A DNA stretch of 43,329 nucleotides, from the IMG/VR virus record IMGVR_UViG_3300031885_000037, positions 1 through 43,329 of that record, one strand, 5' to 3'. The notes below the pieces were generated by a model, which did no database searches, was not told the DNA's origin, and saw nothing but the letters and a program-made list of their open reading frames with translations. The stretch's first letter is position 1, and each line of letters begins with the position of its first letter. Shown here one piece after another: positions 6,425-15,958 of this stretch. The position numbers and the translations under genes were made by a program. The DNA comes from a virus.

Positions 6425-7789
6425 CTACAAATATCGTTGTTCCGCCCATTTTTGCTCAAGTCCCTGCCTGAAGGACGCTATCGCCTGGCGGTCAATCGGC
6501 CGGATATTACTGTTTAAAATATACTTACAACAGTCTGTGTAGTCGTCCCTAACCTTTTTCGGCCTATCCTTGGAACCCTTCTCTTCACGCGCACGGAGTG
6601 ATGCCCAGGATTCCCACGTCAAGCCCTCGACCTGCTGAATGAATTCTTCGCAGTTCGCCGTGACATGGAATTTTGGTTCTGGATAATCAACGAGGAGGTC
6701 GTTTAGGGTTTGAAAGAAGGCGTTGAAATCGGAGTTGCCGTCCCTGAAGAACAGTCCGCAATCCCTGAAAATCTTGCCTATGGACGCTTCGCCGACCGCC
6801 CGGTATTCGATCTTCGAGCTTCGGGGGTCGATGAACCTAGCCGTGACCCTCTCCTTGGCCGTGGCCTCGATCCGCATGATCTCGGCTGCGGTCTCCCTGG
6901 TCGTCATCTGCCGGTCTTCGGACGGAAGCATGAATTTCTGCTCCCGATAGAACCACCAATGCTCCCTTTCATCCAGGGCCGCCCACAGTGAGTAATGCGG
7001 CCTCTGCTGGTGGGGGTCACAGGCCATCAACCGCATCCAGGAAAGCGGAAGATCGGCGGGAAGGACGACGTGCTTGTCCCGATTGAATTTCGGGAAGACC
7101 CGGCCGTACTCCCGAGTATATTTTCCGTAGTAGATCCGGAAGGCATCGTTCTCACGGCCCTTCGATTTTAGGTCTTCGATATCTTTCTTGAGTTTGTTTT
7201 GGTTCAAAAAGGGATTCGAGAAAGACGAGAAGTTAAAACCAATACAATCGCTTGTCGGCTTATATAAAGCACTTTCATACATCTCAAGGAATTCGGTCGT
7301 TATATCGTGGATCTTTGGGTCGGGGACCGAACCGATGAAAAGCGCATCACCGTTGAAGTCCATGAGCATCGGCTTGATAACGTCATACCAAACCGTCCAG
7401 GGGATTGTCGGAAACTCGTCGAAAACCACAAAATGAAGGCCCGCACCGAGAAGCCAGATTTGGTCTTGAGTGCCGAGAAACTCGATGAGGCTCCCGTTGG
7501 TGAGTTCAACGTAGTGGCGGTCATCGCGTTTCTTGGCAATCATTTCCTTGGGCAGATAATGGAAGAGGATGCGCCAGGCGATCCGGTACGCCTGATCCTT
7601 GGTCGGAGCGATGTACCAAATCCTTGCGTTGGGAATCTCTATCGCCCGCTTGATGATCTCGTTCACGGCCAAGAGCGTCTTCCCAAACCTTCGACCGGCG
7701 ATCACCAGGACCATAAGACCACTGCAAAACGGGCGGAGTGCGGTATGGATTTTCAACTGATCCGCATGAGGGTTGTATTCAATATTCAT
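6425..7789 (-). CDS. terL: Terminase large subunit
   Basis: A 454-residue packaging motor. The ATPase domain has Walker A GRRFGKT (residues 32-38) and Walker B VVFDE (121-125). The C-terminal nuclease domain has acidic residues in MACDPH (D258), RFIDPRS (D321) and DDYTDCC (about 423), as in RNase H-fold terminase nucleases. It translocates DNA into the prohead through the portal and cuts it. The ATG at 7789 overlaps the upstream stop by four bases. The length is typical. Packaging style (headful or sequence-specific) cannot be told from this alone, but the circular assembly fits headful packaging. Confidence 0.95.
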   Translation of the reverse strand: MNIEYNPHADQLKIHTALRPFCSGLMVLVIAGRRFGKTLLAVNEIIKRAIEIPNARIWYIAPTKDQAYRIAWRILFHYLPKEMIAKKRDDRHYVELTNGSLIEFLGTQDQIWLLGAGLHFVVFDEFPTIPWTVWYDVIKPMLMDFNGDALFIGSVPDPKIHDITTEFLEMYESALYKPTSDCIGFNFSSFSNPFLNQNKLKKDIEDLKSKGRENDAFRIYYGKYTREYGRVFPKFNRDKHVVLPADLPLSWMRLMACDPHQQRPHYSLWAALDEREHWWFYREQKFMLPSEDRQMTTRETAAEIMRIEATAKERVTARFIDPRSSKIEYRAVGEASIGKIFRDCGLFFRDGNSDFNAFFQTLNDLLVDYPEPKFHVTANCEEFIQQVEGLTWESWASLRAREEKGSKDRPKKVRDDYTDCCKYILNSNIRPIDRQAIASFRQGLEQKWAEQRYL

Positions 7790-8157
7790 TTCTTCTCGGT
7801 CTCCGGCTCGGTCTTCCAGGTAGCCACGTTATCCGTGGGCACGACTACACCGTTCACCTTTTGTCCCGCCTTGACCCTTATTTCATGGATGATTGCCAGG
7901 TTTCGCATTAGGTTTTGATCCCTAAAAAGATTCAGGAAATACTTGGCGGCTTCCGCCCGTGCCTTATTATTCGAGGCTTTGAGACAGACCTTCTCGAATA
8001 GCCCGATAGCCCCGCAGGCATTGGCATAAAATCTCAGTTCAAACCTCTCCATGAGTTCTTCCAGGCTCAACTTGCCGAGTTCTTCAAAGAGTTCATCTGC
8101 AAATTTTATGTCGGCCGGTCCGTCTTTGAGTTCGCTCATAAATTTAGGTTCGGTCAT
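7786..8157 (-). CDS. Terminase small subunit candidate
   Basis: A 123-residue, mainly helical protein directly before TerL, sharing four-base overlaps with the genes on both sides. It has an acidic N-terminal half (DELFEELGKLSLEELM), a central helix pair rich in Ala and Lys, and a flexible tail. Size and position fit a small terminase subunit, which recognises phage DNA and stimulates TerL. No clear helix-turn-helix is seen, so the call rests mostly on context. Confidence 0.55.
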   Translation of the reverse strand: MTEPKFMSELKDGPADIKFADELFEELGKLSLEELMERFELRFYANACGAIGLFEKVCLKASNNKARAEAAKYFLNLFRDQNLMRNLAIIHEIRVKAGQKVNGVVVPTDNVATWKTEPETEKK

Positions 8158-11100
8158 CTTTGCTCAACCTTCCTTCGGATTGCCTCGTATTTATTGAGTA
8201 CGGTAATCACGTCGTTCATCACCGCTCCGTTGATTCTCTCCTGGGTCTCTTTCTTTGCCGAGGTAGGAATAACGGTGCTTTCTAAAACGGCATCAAGGAA
8301 AAACCGGGCGAGAGAAAGAGCATCGCGGACACGATCAAATTCCTTATCCAAAGTGATCCATTCGCCTTCCTTTGTCTGGCTTTTCTCCGTGACAACGGCG
8401 CCCAGAACCGGATGGGACTCGACATATTTTCCGAATTCTTTTCTATCCTGATCTTTCAATAATCGTCTGTCCGTTGCCTTGAATCGGTTTATTTCCTCAA
8501 GCGTATCGTAAAACTTCTGAACGCTCTGACTCTCCAGGCCCATGGGATCGCGGGTGACATAGGCACGGAATACCGGATACTCGGAAATGTCGGTCGGACG
8601 CGGCGCCTTCTTGGGAATAATCCCCATCTCACCCAGGACGGCATCGCTGAGTTTCAGGGCATATCGAGCCATCCCCGCCCCGTATCCCGTGATTATATGG
8701 TCGATCTTGGCGGGCGAGATATTAAATGCCTTCCCGACGGCCTTGCTGGTCTCGCTGGTAAATCGCCCATATTGATAGGCGGGTTCCAATTCTTCCTTTT
8801 GCTGCGGGACAATCGGTCGGCCCTGGAACAGGTTCTTATTTGTGACCGCTTCTATGAACGGCCTTAAAGCCACGGGCATTGTCTCCCCGATATTACTTAT
8901 CGGCAGGGTTTCCGTGGCGATCTTGCCCAGGAGTTTCCCGACCTCGATATTCCCGCCTTTGTCTTGATCCAGATATCTCAGGGCGTGTTCAGTCGTCGTC
9001 CCAAAAATGACACCAATATCTCCCTTGGGGATTCGGATAAATCGCTTGCCAATGGGGATCATCCAAAAGATATCCCTCTGCCAGTCGGGTAGCTCCCAGT
9101 AACGCGGATTATCGCGGTTTAGCGCATAATTGATGATGGACGGCAGAACGCAACCGGCGAAGACCCGCACGAACGTTTCTCCGGGCCTTTCTTCCGCCGT
9201 CTTGATAAAGCGGACAAGCCCTTGCGTACGCGCATTGAGGAAGGTATAGAGACTGGAAACCTCCTTCATCTTCAGACCGCGTCCGGCAAAATCCGTTGTC
9301 GCCTCCCTAGACTGATAGGCGGCTTCGGTCGGCGGTACGCCTTTCCCAACCGCGTGTTGAAAAACACCGATTCGGGTAGGCATCTCGCTTAACATCGAAA
9401 TATCCTGGAAGAACGAAAGCGGATTTTTCAAATACCTTTTCGTCTCTTTGAATCCCAGGAGCTTTCTGAGGTTCGCCTGATTCGTAGTCCGGTCAAGACT
9501 GACGAGCATACTCCACTCGCCGCCCGATGCCTTCCACTTCCAATAAGTTTCGGTCTTATTGAGCATCGTAAAGAGGCCCTTAACAAAATCCCATCCCGGG
9601 AAATAGCCGTACTTGGCATTGATGAACGCACTCCACTGGTCTTTGAATATGTTTTTAAACGGAAAGTCCGGGTTTTCCGTGGCTCCGGCCCGCAGGATTT
9701 TCGCGGGGACTGAGGCCCATTTTATGAACGTGCTCAATGAGGCGTTGTCGAGTTGAGACATCGCCTGATAAAGATCGCGGGATACCTGGAAATACTTTCT
9801 CTCGCCGTTCACCATGAGTTGAATCACGTCTTGGCCTTGGTTTTGCGCGGGACTGTAAACTTTCGTGCCGTCCTCCAGGGTCGCAACCGTCGTCATCCTT
9901 GGTTTTATGGGAACGATTTCACCGGCGACTTTCGGGCTCAGTTTCCTTAACTCAAGAAGCGACTGGGCAATGCGTCCGCGCTCCGCCTTATCCGTTATGA
10001 TATAGGTCGCCTTTATTGTGCTTTCGAGCGGGTCGATGATCTGCCGTTCGGAACCCTTGATCCTGTAAAGCGGAGAAGTCATCTTGGAGAGGATACGGGT
10101 CGAGGTCGGGACGTAACCGTATCTTTCCAGGTCGTCCATGACCCTCTGAAACGGGGCATAGAGGTTATTTTTGGATTTTACGATGTCGGCCTTTTCCGGA
10201 CTGATGTATCCGGCATCTACGAGTTCATCCAAAAGCGCATGGCTAAATTCAGTATATTCCCGGGCGGTAGGTTCAAACCGTTGTCGGTTCGCAACCACGA
10301 ATTTTCGGGCTTCGGCCACGTCCATCCCCGTCTTTATTCCGCGATCCTCAAGCTCCGGGACTCTGCGGTTGACTAGGTAAAGCCGAAAATCATCAATGTC
10401 CTCATTGACCGGTTGGATTATTTCTTTCAGTGACTTTCCTTTCCAGATGATCTCACCCTTCGGACCCATTTTGAATCGGCTGTAAAATAGTTTCGTCTCG
10501 GCCTTTCCCTGGACTCCCATATAGGTTCGGATGAGTTTATAGGGGTCCTTGAACGGGTCGAGTTCGCCGATGTCCGAACGGGCAAGGTCGGAGATTTTTT
10601 TAATGGCATGGAAACGGTCGATGATGTTCTGGTATGCCGTGGCGAATGTCTTCATAATTTCCGGTTTCCCGGTCATGCCGATTTTGATAGACCCCTCTTC
10701 CGGTGCGGCCCGCATCTGCCCGCGGGAAACTATTGAGACGCGTTGTTCACCCTCTGCCCTTGGCGCAGAAGGGCCTATTTCATAAGGAATCCCATTGTCA
10801 TTCAGGAATTTGATCTCATTGCCTGTTAAATCTTGACTTGCTAAGATTTTGGCCTGAATCCGATTCGTTTCCGTCTCCACGTCCAGCATGGGCTTTTTGA
10901 CACTCGAAGACATCGGGGTTTTCGTCGGTTCGGGTACGACGGGTTTTGTCGCCTTGATTTCGGGGAGTCCCTCAGTCGTGTCCTTGATTAACTGGGTTAT
11001 CTCAGCGACGGCCGCGGCCTTCGTCTTCTTCCCGGCCTTGACCTCATTGCTGATCTCCAGTACCTTCTCGCCGTCCATGAAGGTATTCATCTCGAATTCC

Positions 11101-12620
11101 ATGATCTTGTCGGACGGCATCTTTGTCGCATCCAGGAGGCTTTTCCGAATCTTCATAATATCCGGTGGAGTTTCTTGGATTTCAGGCGGAATCCCGGTCT
11201 CGCGGTATAACTTTCTTGCCTTGGTGCGATCCCATTGGACGGCCTTAATCAAATCACTCTCCGTCCCAAGTCCGAGGGAATCGGCCACGATGTCCATGGT
11301 ATAAGTGCTTTTGGCGTTCCTGAGCGGCCTCGGGATTGAAAGATATTCTTCGGTCTTTGCGAACCCACCCCTTTCCTTATGGGGCCGAATCCCCTGGCCG
11401 TTCGTCACGTCCATGACCCTCCGCCAGATGTCCGGTGCGTCTTTCGGGATGAATTTATAGATATTCCCCTTGGGTTGCGGCGGGGTCTTGATTTTCTCCT
11501 GCTGTTTTTCAATCTCGGTAAATGCCATATCGAGAGACTTTAGTGCGCCGCCGTTTTGCGTAACGATTTCGGGAGTCAATTTCATGTCAGGGGAGAGGTT
11601 CTGATTCACTTTTTCAATAATCGCCTGGGCATGTCTTTCGTTCATTTTATCTCGGACTTCCGGGTAATAATCCAGGAACTCGTCAATCGTCATCCTTTTG
11701 CCCGCCTTCGCGCCGCCGATCAACCCTAGAAGCCCAAACGTTACCGCCCCCTCAGTCTTTTCCTTGAGGCCGCCCGGGGTCGTCAAGGCCCCTACGACTA
11801 TCGCCGCCGGAACTTGGGCAACGCCTGGAAGTCCGGCAACGCCCTGGAGAATCCCGTGCAGCAAAGCACCTGTAACAACTCCCTCTATTGCACCTTTGGT
11901 TCCAGTTGCGGCCCAGCCTTGAAGTCCGCCGTAAATCGGAAGACCCCAGGAACCGAGGGCCATGATCGAACCGACATCGCCGACGGCCTTGGCAGTGCCG
12001 GAAATCAAGTCTCCGGCGATACCTTGGACACCCTCTTTTTGCCAGCGATCCCCCCAATAGCTCCATTCCTTGCGAAGTTTATTGGCAACGGGCGAATAAA
12101 CCCTATTTGGGTCAATGCCTAGCTTTTCTTTCGCAAATTTCGCCACCTGGAATGAAATATTGTCAACGACATTAGCTAGGCTCGCTCCCCACTGCTCTAT
12201 TCCCGCTCCGGCAGTTTTGGCGACTTTTACCGCACCGCTTACTACCTGTTTTGCCCCCTCCGGACTGATGGGAATGCCCAGGAGCGATATCGGTAGCTCA
12301 CCTAATCCGGGCGGTTTTCCTTGAACCAGTTGCGGTTGCGGACGCGGGCCGGTAATACCCCCGGATTCAAACTGCAACTTTTCCATCGGAGTCATGGCCC
12401 GCATAGTTCGCTGTGCGGGGATTATAGGCGGTCCCGCCTGTTCTTCAATCCTTTCCATCCGGCGAATATCGAAAGGTCCCGGTTTCTCATAGGCAAGAGG
12501 CTCCGGTTTATCCAGCACGAACCCGGGCGGTAGAGAAGTGGGTTGAGGAGAATCCAGCACAAATCCCGGTGGAAGGGATCGCCTTAACTTTTCTTCAGGT
12601 GTCATCTTATCGGAACCCAT
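8154..12620 (-). CDS. Giant internal (DNA-ejection) virion protein
   Basis: A 1,488-residue protein, the largest in the genome. The N-terminus carries two copies of LPPGFVLD (about residues 16-35), a short linear motif seen at the start of many podovirus ejection proteins. A glycine- and alanine-rich hydrophobic stretch covers about 205-310 and could insert into membrane. At about 980-1010 there is a NPDFPFKNIFKDQW segment, which resembles the LPD38-type domain of large polyvalent phage proteins. The rest is mostly helical. By analogy with T7 gp16 it would leave the head first and help carry DNA across the cell wall. It starts inside the end of the preceding gene (ATG 12620, or 12605 as the alternative). 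No lytic transglycosylase motif was recognised. Confidence 0.8.
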   Translation of the reverse strand: MGSDKMTPEEKLRRSLPPGFVLDSPQPTSLPPGFVLDKPEPLAYEKPGPFDIRRMERIEEQAGPPIIPAQRTMRAMTPMEKLQFESGGITGPRPQPQLVQGKPPGLGELPISLLGIPISPEGAKQVVSGAVKVAKTAGAGIEQWGASLANVVDNISFQVAKFAKEKLGIDPNRVYSPVANKLRKEWSYWGDRWQKEGVQGIAGDLISGTAKAVGDVGSIMALGSWGLPIYGGLQGWAATGTKGAIEGVVTGALLHGILQGVAGLPGVAQVPAAIVVGALTTPGGLKEKTEGAVTFGLLGLIGGAKAGKRMTIDEFLDYYPEVRDKMNERHAQAIIEKVNQNLSPDMKLTPEIVTQNGGALKSLDMAFTEIEKQQEKIKTPPQPKGNIYKFIPKDAPDIWRRVMDVTNGQGIRPHKERGGFAKTEEYLSIPRPLRNAKSTYTMDIVADSLGLGTESDLIKAVQWDRTKARKLYRETGIPPEIQETPPDIMKIRKSLLDATKMPSDKIMEFEMNTFMDGEKVLEISNEVKAGKKTKAAAVAEITQLIKDTTEGLPEIKATKPVVPEPTKTPMSSSVKKPMLDVETETNRIQAKILASQDLTGNEIKFLNDNGIPYEIGPSAPRAEGEQRVSIVSRGQMRAAPEEGSIKIGMTGKPEIMKTFATAYQNIIDRFHAIKKISDLARSDIGELDPFKDPYKLIRTYMGVQGKAETKLFYSRFKMGPKGEIIWKGKSLKEIIQPVNEDIDDFRLYLVNRRVPELEDRGIKTGMDVAEARKFVVANRQRFEPTAREYTEFSHALLDELVDAGYISPEKADIVKSKNNLYAPFQRVMDDLERYGYVPTSTRILSKMTSPLYRIKGSERQIIDPLESTIKATYIITDKAERGRIAQSLLELRKLSPKVAGEIVPIKPRMTTVATLEDGTKVYSPAQNQGQDVIQLMVNGERKYFQVSRDLYQAMSQLDNASLSTFIKWASVPAKILRAGATENPDFPFKNIFKDQWSAFINAKYGYFPGWDFVKGLFTMLNKTETYWKWKASGGEWSMLVSLDRTTNQANLRKLLGFKETKRYLKNPLSFFQDISMLSEMPTRIGVFQHAVGKGVPPTEAAYQSREATTDFAGRGLKMKEVSSLYTFLNARTQGLVRFIKTAEERPGETFVRVFAGCVLPSIINYALNRDNPRYWELPDWQRDIFWMIPIGKRFIRIPKGDIGVIFGTTTEHALRYLDQDKGGNIEVGKLLGKIATETLPISNIGETMPVALRPFIEAVTNKNLFQGRPIVPQQKEELEPAYQYGRFTSETSKAVGKAFNISPAKIDHIITGYGAGMARYALKLSDAVLGEMGIIPKKAPRPTDISEYPVFRAYVTRDPMGLESQSVQKFYDTLEEINRFKATDRRLLKDQDRKEFGKYVESHPVLGAVVTEKSQTKEGEWITLDKEFDRVRDALSLARFFLDAVLESTVIPTSAKKETQERINGAVMNDVITVLNKYEAIRRKVEQR

Positions 12621-13882
12621 TGCCCATTTGTATATTTGAGTTTTTGCCCGGTTTTGGGGTTGGTCGCCGTTTGGCCTTCCTGATATTGTGCGGCTGGCAC
12701 TTTAGGAACGGCGGGTTGGCCCGCACCGGCGACTGCGGCCTTCGCCTTTTCGAAGAGTTTCCCAATTCCAAGAGAATCAATTAGGTCGGTAAAGGGTTTC
12801 CCGGTACGGCTTTCTATTCCCAACATTTCGTCAAGAAGTTCCTCATTGATCCTTTCGAGGCGGAAAGGTTTTTGCCTATATTGCTTGGCAGATTCAGAAA
12901 GAACTTTATTGTGATCGTCAATGCCGCGATTCGCTTGAAAAAGTGTCGCCCTAAATCGCTCTTCCGGAGTCTTATAGTATTGTCCCTCGGGAACAATCAT
13001 AAAAGTCGAACCGGGAGCTTCAAGTCCCTTAATTGCTGCGGCAATATCCATCCCGGTCGTTCCGGTTTTACCCGTCTTCATATCGGTAAGATATTTGACC
13101 ATAGTCATTTTGAAGTTTAGTGCTTTATCAACCGTACTCTGATAATCCTGGAATTGCTGGTTGGCGAGCTTTTGCTGTTCCATGCCGCGACCCGTCTCCC
13201 TGAAAGGTCCTGCTGCGGTAAGCCCTTCATAATTTACGCCTTCAATATTGAGTCCAGCCGCCTTTGCGGCATCCATAGTTTCCCGGACCCAGGCAACCGT
13301 CTGCTGAGGTGTCTTTTCCCCGAGTTGCTTGTAGAATAGGTCGATCTGCTTCTGTGTGTCGTATTTTTTAAGCTCCATCGCGTTTTCGTATTCTTTCTGG
13401 CCCATCTTTATCCCGAATTCCCTCTGTCCAGCCGCCACTTGCGCTTCGGGGAGAGTCATTGGACGCTGACCCGCCGGGATCGACATCGCCGGACCCGTGG
13501 GTGGTCCTCCCACAAGCTGAGGCGTTGCGGCCATCGGCCCCGGCTCCGGTTGCCCTCCCATTCCGGGGGGAGGTGCCGTGACCTGTCTTTCCGGGAATCG
13601 CATTGTCGCGGCCTGCCGCGCCCCGTTCAAGAGTTCCTGAATCCCGGGCATATTCTCGATTTTCAGGTTCTTAATCATGGCCTGGCCTTCCGGCGTGCCG
13701 ATGAGTTCCAGGGGTATCTGATTTTCGGCAACCGCCTGGAGTACCTTCGCCGCCATGCCTTCTCTCCGCCGTCTTTCCTCCATGCCCATCATCGCTCCCT
13801 GCGCGATTTGGTTGGGATTGAATCTCTCCAAAAAACTGCTCCAAAAATTAGGCTTCGGTGGTAACATCATTACTCTACTCAT
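12602..13882 (-). CDS. Internal virion protein candidate
   Basis: A 426-residue protein. The N-terminal 100 residues are helical, residues about 105-150 are a Pro/Gly/Met-rich linker, the middle is coiled-coil-like (QREFGIKMGQKEYENAMELKK) and the C-terminus ends in a small beta-like module (TNPKTGQKLKYTNGQW). It overlaps the S74 gene upstream by eight bases and the giant ejection protein downstream by nineteen. Context suggests an ejection or core protein analogous to T7 gp14/gp15. No homologous domain was recognised. Confidence 0.65.
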   Translation of the reverse strand: MSRVMMLPPKPNFWSSFLERFNPNQIAQGAMMGMEERRRREGMAAKVLQAVAENQIPLELIGTPEGQAMIKNLKIENMPGIQELLNGARQAATMRFPERQVTAPPPGMGGQPEPGPMAATPQLVGGPPTGPAMSIPAGQRPMTLPEAQVAAGQREFGIKMGQKEYENAMELKKYDTQKQIDLFYKQLGEKTPQQTVAWVRETMDAAKAAGLNIEGVNYEGLTAAGPFRETGRGMEQQKLANQQFQDYQSTVDKALNFKMTMVKYLTDMKTGKTGTTGMDIAAAIKGLEAPGSTFMIVPEGQYYKTPEERFRATLFQANRGIDDHNKVLSESAKQYRQKPFRLERINEELLDEMLGIESRTGKPFTDLIDSLGIGKLFEKAKAAVAGAGQPAVPKVPAAQYQEGQTATNPKTGQKLKYTNGQWVPIR

Positions 13883-15497
13883 GGCTTACCTCCCGGGCCT
13901 CGAGGGCCTTCACTTTCTCAACGAGAATCTTCATGGCGGCCAAAAGGTATGAGCTGTATTCGTATAGTCCGATCATGTTTCCGTCGAATAACTTGATCTC
14001 TTCCGGGGCTTCCTCTGCGATGAGTCCGACGTGAAGCGGCACTGAATCCAGCTCATGCGTGTACCGGTATTTGAAGAGCGGAACCTTCTGAAGATTCTCG
14101 AAGATTTTCTGTTCCTCTTCCTTGCTGAGATTCACGATGTCTTTTTTCCATTTCTTTGAAGATGCTGCCGCGGCCCCGACCTGGCCGCCCGCACTGAGTA
14201 GAGCCGCCAATACCTGACCCCACTGCGACTGTTGCGGCTGCTGCGCCATCGGCTGAAACGCCTGGTAGCCGAGCAGGTTTGCCGCACTACCAAACACCCC
14301 CTGATTTTCCTGTTGTGCGCGGAGCCAATCGTTATAGGCCCGACCCCGGGCTTCCTGAGATTGCTGCCGATTGAGAAGGTCTCGCTGAGTCAAGAGGTTT
14401 CCGCCGCCGTAGATGTCCGAAAGGATCTGGCTTGAGATTCCCTGCTGTGTCGTGCCGAGTCCGGCAAGTCCGCTCGCCGCACCCTGTCTCGCCAGCACAT
14501 CCTGATTGAAGCCTTCGAGATTCAGCCCGGCCAAAATCTGATTGAGAGAGGTCGAGGTCTCGCCCGCCAGCTTTGCCTGAGCGATAGAATGACCGCCCCC
14601 GAAGTATCCGCCGCGCTCGGAGAATTTCGTAGCTAGGTTCCTTCGCATCATGTCGTAGTTCTGCATGGCCCCGGCCTTGGTCGCGCCATAGACGCTCTGC
14701 CGGAACGGTTCTCCGGTAGCACCAACGGCCCCGCCGAGTACGTCCTGATAAAACTGATTCGCCGGTTGGATCGTCTGAAGCCCGGTCGGTTGCCGCATAT
14801 AAAGTTGCTGGATCGCATCGAGATAGGTCTGTTCCATGGGGTTGATGGGGATGTCTCCGGTGTAACCGAAGGTTTCGAGCATATTCTCGGGAAGGTTTTG
14901 GTCCCCTTGACCACCTGTGCCAGTTCCTTCGTCTCCGAAATAGCCGCCGAAGCCTTCCGTACCTTCTGTGCCACCCGTGCCGCCAGCCTGCTCCTGAAGC
15001 CACTGGTCATAGTTGCTGCCGACCCGCTTTTCGAGTGGCCACTGGCTGAATTGATCCCAGGTCACGGGTCCCGTAGCCTTGCGATACAAATCTTTTACGT
15101 CCTTGATATCTTGCCAACCGTAATACGGATTATAAGCGGCCGCCTCTAGGCCGCCTCCCATCGGCCAGTCCGGAGACCGCCACCAGTTCTGCTTGACGTT
15201 TCCAGCCGCCGGATCGCCCGACGCCTTCCAGACATCACTGATCTTCTCGGCGTTCGACGGCCACCAGGAATAACCGCTGGTAGCCGGGTCCCATGTAGCC
15301 ATCGCATCCCACGGATCAGTAACTATCTGAGGTTTCGTAGGGGGAACCTTCCCTACAATCTTCCCTTTATCGCCGCCGATGACTCCACCGCCACCCCTTC
15401 CGTACATCGAATACGGATTGTAGCCAGCGCTTCCGCCCCCGCCGTATGCCGAATAAGGGCGGTATCCGCTAAGGACACTTGCTGCTGAGTAGGCCAT
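13875..15497 (-). CDS. Gly/Gln-rich virion protein with a C-terminal S74 intramolecular chaperone domain
   Basis: A 540-residue protein. Residues 1-60 are rich in Gly, Tyr and Ser; 165-215 are Gly/Thr-rich; 215-430 are Gln/Gly/Ala-rich and helical. The last 95 residues form a peptidase S74 (ICA) domain: SSKKWKKDI at about 446-454 fits the SDxxxK catalytic Ser-Lys motif with Ser for Asp, followed by LQKVPLFKYRY and GLIAEEAPEE. S74 domains trimerise a partner and then cut themselves off. They usually end tail spikes and fibres; here the partner is a low-complexity protein among the internal-protein genes. It could be a fibre or an injected protein that needs trimer assembly. Confidence 0.8.
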   Translation of the reverse strand: MAYSAASVLSGYRPYSAYGGGGSAGYNPYSMYGRGGGGVIGGDKGKIVGKVPPTKPQIVTDPWDAMATWDPATSGYSWWPSNAEKISDVWKASGDPAAGNVKQNWWRSPDWPMGGGLEAAAYNPYYGWQDIKDVKDLYRKATGPVTWDQFSQWPLEKRVGSNYDQWLQEQAGGTGGTEGTEGFGGYFGDEGTGTGGQGDQNLPENMLETFGYTGDIPINPMEQTYLDAIQQLYMRQPTGLQTIQPANQFYQDVLGGAVGATGEPFRQSVYGATKAGAMQNYDMMRRNLATKFSERGGYFGGGHSIAQAKLAGETSTSLNQILAGLNLEGFNQDVLARQGAASGLAGLGTTQQGISSQILSDIYGGGNLLTQRDLLNRQQSQEARGRAYNDWLRAQQENQGVFGSAANLLGYQAFQPMAQQPQQSQWGQVLAALLSAGGQVGAAAASSKKWKKDIVNLSKEEEQKIFENLQKVPLFKYRYTHELDSVPLHVGLIAEEAPEEIKLFDGNMIGLYEYSSYLLAAMKILVEKVKALEAREVSHE

Positions 15498-15498
15498 C

Positions 15499-15957
15499 TT
15501 AGTACCTCCCGCTTTTCTTATAGGAGTAGAGCGGATTCACAAGCGGCTGCGTATAGATGCCGGAAAGCAGTTGCGTGAGATTCAATTTCTGCGGTTTGGG
15601 GATACCGCCTCCACCGCCCTTATCTTCCCCGCCGCCATCGCCTCCACCACCGCCATCCCCCCCGCCACCGTCGCCACCACCGCCCCCGTTTCCGCCGCCA
15701 CCCGTCTTCCACTTCCAGCCGCCGCCTTTACCTGTACCTGTAGTGCCGGGTTTACCTTGTATAATGCCGCTCATTTTGCCGGGGTCGAACGTCTTCGGCG
15801 TATAGCCCGATCGTGCAGGTCCCGGATAGGCTTGCCCGAATGTAGTCCCCTTCATCATATCCGCATACCCGGCGAGCAAGCTGTTAAGCATCGACTGTTG
15901 CCTTGCCGTCATCAACGGAGCATTCTGGATTTTATAATCAGTTTGATCTGAAGCCAT
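15499..15957 (-). CDS. Gly-rich small virion protein
   Basis: A 152-residue protein from ATG 15957; a longer frame from 16023 would run back into the GNAT gene without need. Residues about 70-125 are extremely Gly-rich, with repeats of GGGGDGGG and GGGEDKGG. The ends are ordinary sequence (LTARQQSMLNSLLAGY near the N-terminus, LTQLLSGIYTQPLVNPLYSY near the C-terminus). The Gly block is coded by near-repeats of GGC/GGT that could slip during replication and vary between isolates. It sits between the GNAT-like and S74 genes, in the internal-protein cluster. Confidence 0.7.
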   Translation of the reverse strand: MASDQTDYKIQNAPLMTARQQSMLNSLLAGYADMMKGTTFGQAYPGPARSGYTPKTFDPGKMSGIIQGKPGTTGTGKGGGWKWKTGGGGNGGGGGDGGGGDGGGGGDGGGEDKGGGGGIPKPQKLNLTQLLSGIYTQPLVNPLYSYKKSGRY

Positions 15958-15958
15958 A

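Noticed and set aside
14332-15003. Arg-rich minus-strand frame within the S74 gene
   Set aside because: It is an alternate frame of the same strand with a composition typical of shifted GC-rich coding DNA. The S74 frame explains the region.
15557-15805. Plus-strand Pro-rich reading frame
   Set aside because: It is the mirror of the Gly block in the minus-strand virion gene and has no start signal.
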